Shown in pieces: positions 61,530 through 64,000 of a DNA stretch of 64,000 nucleotides. The notes under the pieces are model-generated. The model saw only the letters and a list, made by a program, of their open reading frames with translations. It searched no databases and had not been told where the DNA came from. The stretch is from Psococerastis gibbosa (lineage: Eukaryota > Arthropoda > Insecta > Psocodea > Psocidae): the NCBI GenBank assembly GCA_963971405.1, contig OZ020490.1, positions 9,472,874 through 9,536,873 on the forward strand, read 5' to 3'. A program made the position numbers and the translations under genes. Positions within the stretch are counted from its first letter, which is position 1. Each line of letters opens with the position of its first letter.

Positions 61530-61615
61530 ATATTTATTACATGGTCATCTTCTTCTTCCTTAAATGCCTCTTTTACCAATGATTGGCGTTCATCATGGTG
61601 ATTTGGACCTTTGTT
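61530..61615 (-). pseudogene. LINE 3'-terminal coding tail
   Basis: The minus strand reads GPNHHDERQSLVKEAFKEEE, close to GPNSHDDRQS at 1794. It abuts a D fragment. Confidence 0.58.
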
Positions 61616-61629
61616 ATTGTTGTTTTTAA

Positions 61630-61795
61630 CTCCTGCTTTCAGCATTTCCGCTTTAAGTAACCCTGTCAGCCTGGCGGGGGAGTGAGTCTGTTTGTTAACT
61701 TGAGGCACCCTAAGGGCAGACTCTTTCACCTCGGGGAGAAGGGGAGTTGACTGACAGGGAGGACCTCCTGATTATAGGGGATTCCGAACCAGTCA
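61630..61795 (-). mobile_element. Element D, 3' half, minus strand
   Basis: CTCCTGCTTTCAGCATTTCC, CAGCCTGGCGGGGGAGTGAG, GGGAGGACCTCCTGATTATA, ending at ATTCCGAACCA. The 5' half is missing. Confidence 0.68.
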
Positions 61796-61803
61796 GCAGC
61801 AAC

Positions 61804-62014
61804 TCAGATTCTGGATCCATTTGCTCTGGACCTCAGCATTAGAGACAGAAGATGTTGTCTTCGCTATGGACTGGAAGAGGAAACAGCAGAAACACCTTCT
61901 CTGCAAGTGTAGTGAGTGGAGGGAGAGACTCGAGTGCCAGTGGGCTGTCTTCACAGATCTCCTGCAAGTCAAGGCCTTCGGCTTGGAAAATTTGGCTGTG
62001 TTCGTGAAAAACTG
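61804..62014 (+). pseudogene. LINE zinc-knuckle end
   Basis: Reads RCCLRYGLEEETAE in one frame and, after a one-base shift, HLLCKCSEWRERLECQWAVF to a stop at 62014. Joined, the C-x-L...H-L-C-C knuckle of LINE C-termini is recognisable. Confidence 0.65.
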
Positions 62015-62100
62015 AACTCACAGACTTGTGAGGTGAGCTTAAGATCATTCAAATGGCTTTAGCCTACGTCAGCAGATTTCATTAATAACAATAACAGGGA

Positions 62101-62245
62101 CAAGGCCGTGCCCAGGTTTTTGTTGGGTGGGGGGGTCAAAATGTTTTTACGTATTTGATTCATGAAAGTCCATTCTAGGTATCCAGTCTAAAGCCCTTTT
62201 ATTTCAGAGGGGGGTCCGCACCCATTGGGCCCCCTCCCCTAAATA
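62101..62245. mobile_element. hAT-like MITE, right end missing
   Basis: CAAGGCCGTGCCCAGG start and G7/G6 runs match the family at 37945-38114. The right end is replaced near CCCCTCCCCTAAATAG. Confidence 0.6.
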
Positions 62246-63640
62246 GAGACATGATATCCTGGATTTTTTTAAAAAAATGGAAAATTCTCTGGAATCAATT
62301 ATTAATTTAATAATCTTTTACACTCCAGGGAATGCTGCAGCTGTCCATCCCCTTCGGAGACGACTACAATAACTTCTCAACTGGAGATTTAGCACAGTTT
62401 CAGACAATCTAGACGATGATTTATGACTTTAGATATTATCTCTGTGTTTGTAACAGCGCAATACGCTGTAGATGACATCCGTTAACTTGAGAACTAATTA
62501 GGAATAGACTGTTGCCGGCAGCAAATAACGTATTGCTCTCGTTAATTCTGAAAGGCTTCCCTCGCATTTCACGCAACACGGATTTTAAATTACCCCAAAG
62601 ATTATTATAATAATTTAGCTAGCGCATATCGCTTTCGGCTGCCTTCCTATTAATAATTCGAGGAAATATTGTGAAAGCCTACACTATAAGTGTGTGACGG
62701 CACAGTTGGTTTTCCTGGTCGGTTTGCACGCTTTGTCAAAGCATGCAAACTTGACTTGGATTGTCCGATTGTGTCGTTGCAATTACTTAATTTGCTGGTG
62801 CATGCATCATTGAAGGTTCTGCAGTGTAGTTTCAGATGGCTATGCATGGGCAAGACCTTCTTACAGTGCAGGGCTTTTAACGGTCATACGAGCTTATAAC
62901 TATGAGTGAACAGCTGTTTCTACAGCACTAGCAGCACTTCCAGCACTCCGAGTACTTGTAGCCTGGGGAGACGCCAGACACTTCGGTTTCTTTTATTTAT
63001 TTGTGAGCAGTTGTCTCTTTTATTCAGTAACAGTGTCTGTGTTTTTTTTATGTGCCGAACGAGTTATCAAATCTGCTATCAGCCACGTACACGGTAATCA
63101 TATTCCATTAACATTTTATGATCATGACTGTAACCCTGCACCATTTAATTTATCTCACAGAGATGTATGCTGTAAGTGAGATGTAGTTTCCTAATATGGG
63201 GGGGGGCGAGACTGTGCTCCCAGCCGTGAAGCCATTCTGGAACTCACTACCTGCCGTCTAGATATGATGTTAATGAAAGCAATGTTCCTGAACTGTCGTC
63301 AGCGAGGAAAGATGTTCGTACCCCACGCCATGCGAATGGAGTTCTTGCGCAGGTAAATCCAACAGGGATGCTATACATGGAGTCAATGTAGACGTCATCG
63401 GACAACTATTGGTTGCTGCTTATGTTTTGCTTATGTAACTTTCGGACAAAAAAATTATTGGTGATCATGTGACGTCACTATGCAAGTACTCCATTAGAAC
63501 TGTATTGTGAATAATGTGACTCCATAGCGTACAATGGTTGTATTAATATTGTGATTGGTATCTACCGTTTGTCACTTATGTCAAATTAAGTATTGTAATA
63601 AAATAGAAATGTTCATAGAAGGTATTCTGACGCATAGCAT
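62246..63640. other. Unassigned stretch (1.4 kb)
   Basis: The longest stretch without a recognised repeat. Moderate GC, several 60-70-codon frames on both strands, a G9 run near 63199. I cannot identify an exon or family. Confidence 0.45.
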
Positions 63641-63885
63641 GCCGGCCGCCTTACCAAGTTGAATCCAGCAGACCAGAGCAGGTTCAAAGATGCAGATAAC
63701 TTGGTCGTGTGCACAATGCCGGTAGGGAAGGACTTGTCCTGGTCACCTCCGAACTAATCGTGTGACTTCACTGTGTTTCCCAAGTGGTTCGGAATCCACT
63801 ATAATCAGGAGGTCCACTGTCCTATGGGCCCACACCGTGGCCTGGGACTGTGTCCAACCATACTACTACTACTACTACTACTAAG
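63641..63885 (+). mobile_element. Element D, short type, with (CTA)n tail
   Basis: GCCGGCCGCCTTACCAAG start; ACTTGTCCTGGTCACCTCCG; ACACCGTGGCCTGGGACTGT; tail (ACT)n to about 63882. ATAGCA before (63634-63639) and after (63887-63892) is a possible target duplication. The best-preserved short D. Confidence 0.78.
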
Positions 63886-64000
63886 TATAGCAACTCATAG
63901 CCACTCTCTACCGCTAGGGTTAGAAGGAGGATCGGAGGCTTTAGTATAGATAGCCCAGAAGTACTACGACTAGTAGTAGTACTATATAACCTAATATAAG

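Overview
This is about 64 kb of AT-rich metazoan nuclear DNA, most likely from an arthropod. That assignment is inference, resting on the mix of non-LTR retrotransposon tails, tRNA-derived SINEs and many short inverted-repeat elements; no species-diagnostic gene is present. There are no bacterial-style operons, rRNA genes or CRISPR arrays. I see no intact protein-coding gene. The best host-gene candidate is one exon-like segment of a multi-pass membrane protein at 23438-23663 (minus).

The window is a layered record of transposition. Working names used below: HARB-A and HARB-M, PIF/Harbinger-like MITEs (3-bp target duplications, termini GGCGCCCATTCC and GGCGGCTATTCCAC); ten hAT-like MITEs, nine with 7/8 or 8/8 matching 8-bp target duplications; SINE-1 (canonical A and B boxes, TTTA tail), SINE-2, SINE-3 (TAAG tail) and SINE-B (9- and 14-bp target duplications); element D, a retroposon ending in (CTA)n; element E, a short element carrying a foldable tRNA-like cloverleaf; F and G, long unclassified dispersed repeats; and at least 18 fragments of non-LTR (LINE) reverse transcriptases, nearly all 3'-terminal pieces (RT C-terminal domain or zinc knuckle).

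Layout: 0-5 kb holds HARB-A copies, two LINE tails and a full G. 5-9 kb holds HARB-M, SINE-B, D and two hAT MITEs. 9-17 kb holds LINE relics, a hAT MITE with a HARB-M inside, and tRNA-like SINE heads. 17.3-17.8 kb is a 109-bp tandem array. 18-25 kb is the richest nested zone (hAT in SINE-2; E in D in HARB-M; the exon-like segment). 25-40 kb holds more MITEs, F, G and HARB-A copies. 39.7-40.3 kb is a composite retrocopy with a 13-bp target duplication. 42-50 kb holds a full G, a 597-bp hAT MITE and SINEs. 51.8-53.1 kb is a six-copy satellite of about 227 bp. 54-58 kb holds LINE 3' ends. 59.3-60.2 kb is a large inverted repeat split by a HARB-M. 60-64 kb holds D copies and unassigned sequence.

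Because several repeats occur both empty and occupied here, insertion boundaries and relative ages can be read directly. All coordinates come from reading by eye; boundaries of degraded copies may be off by several bases.
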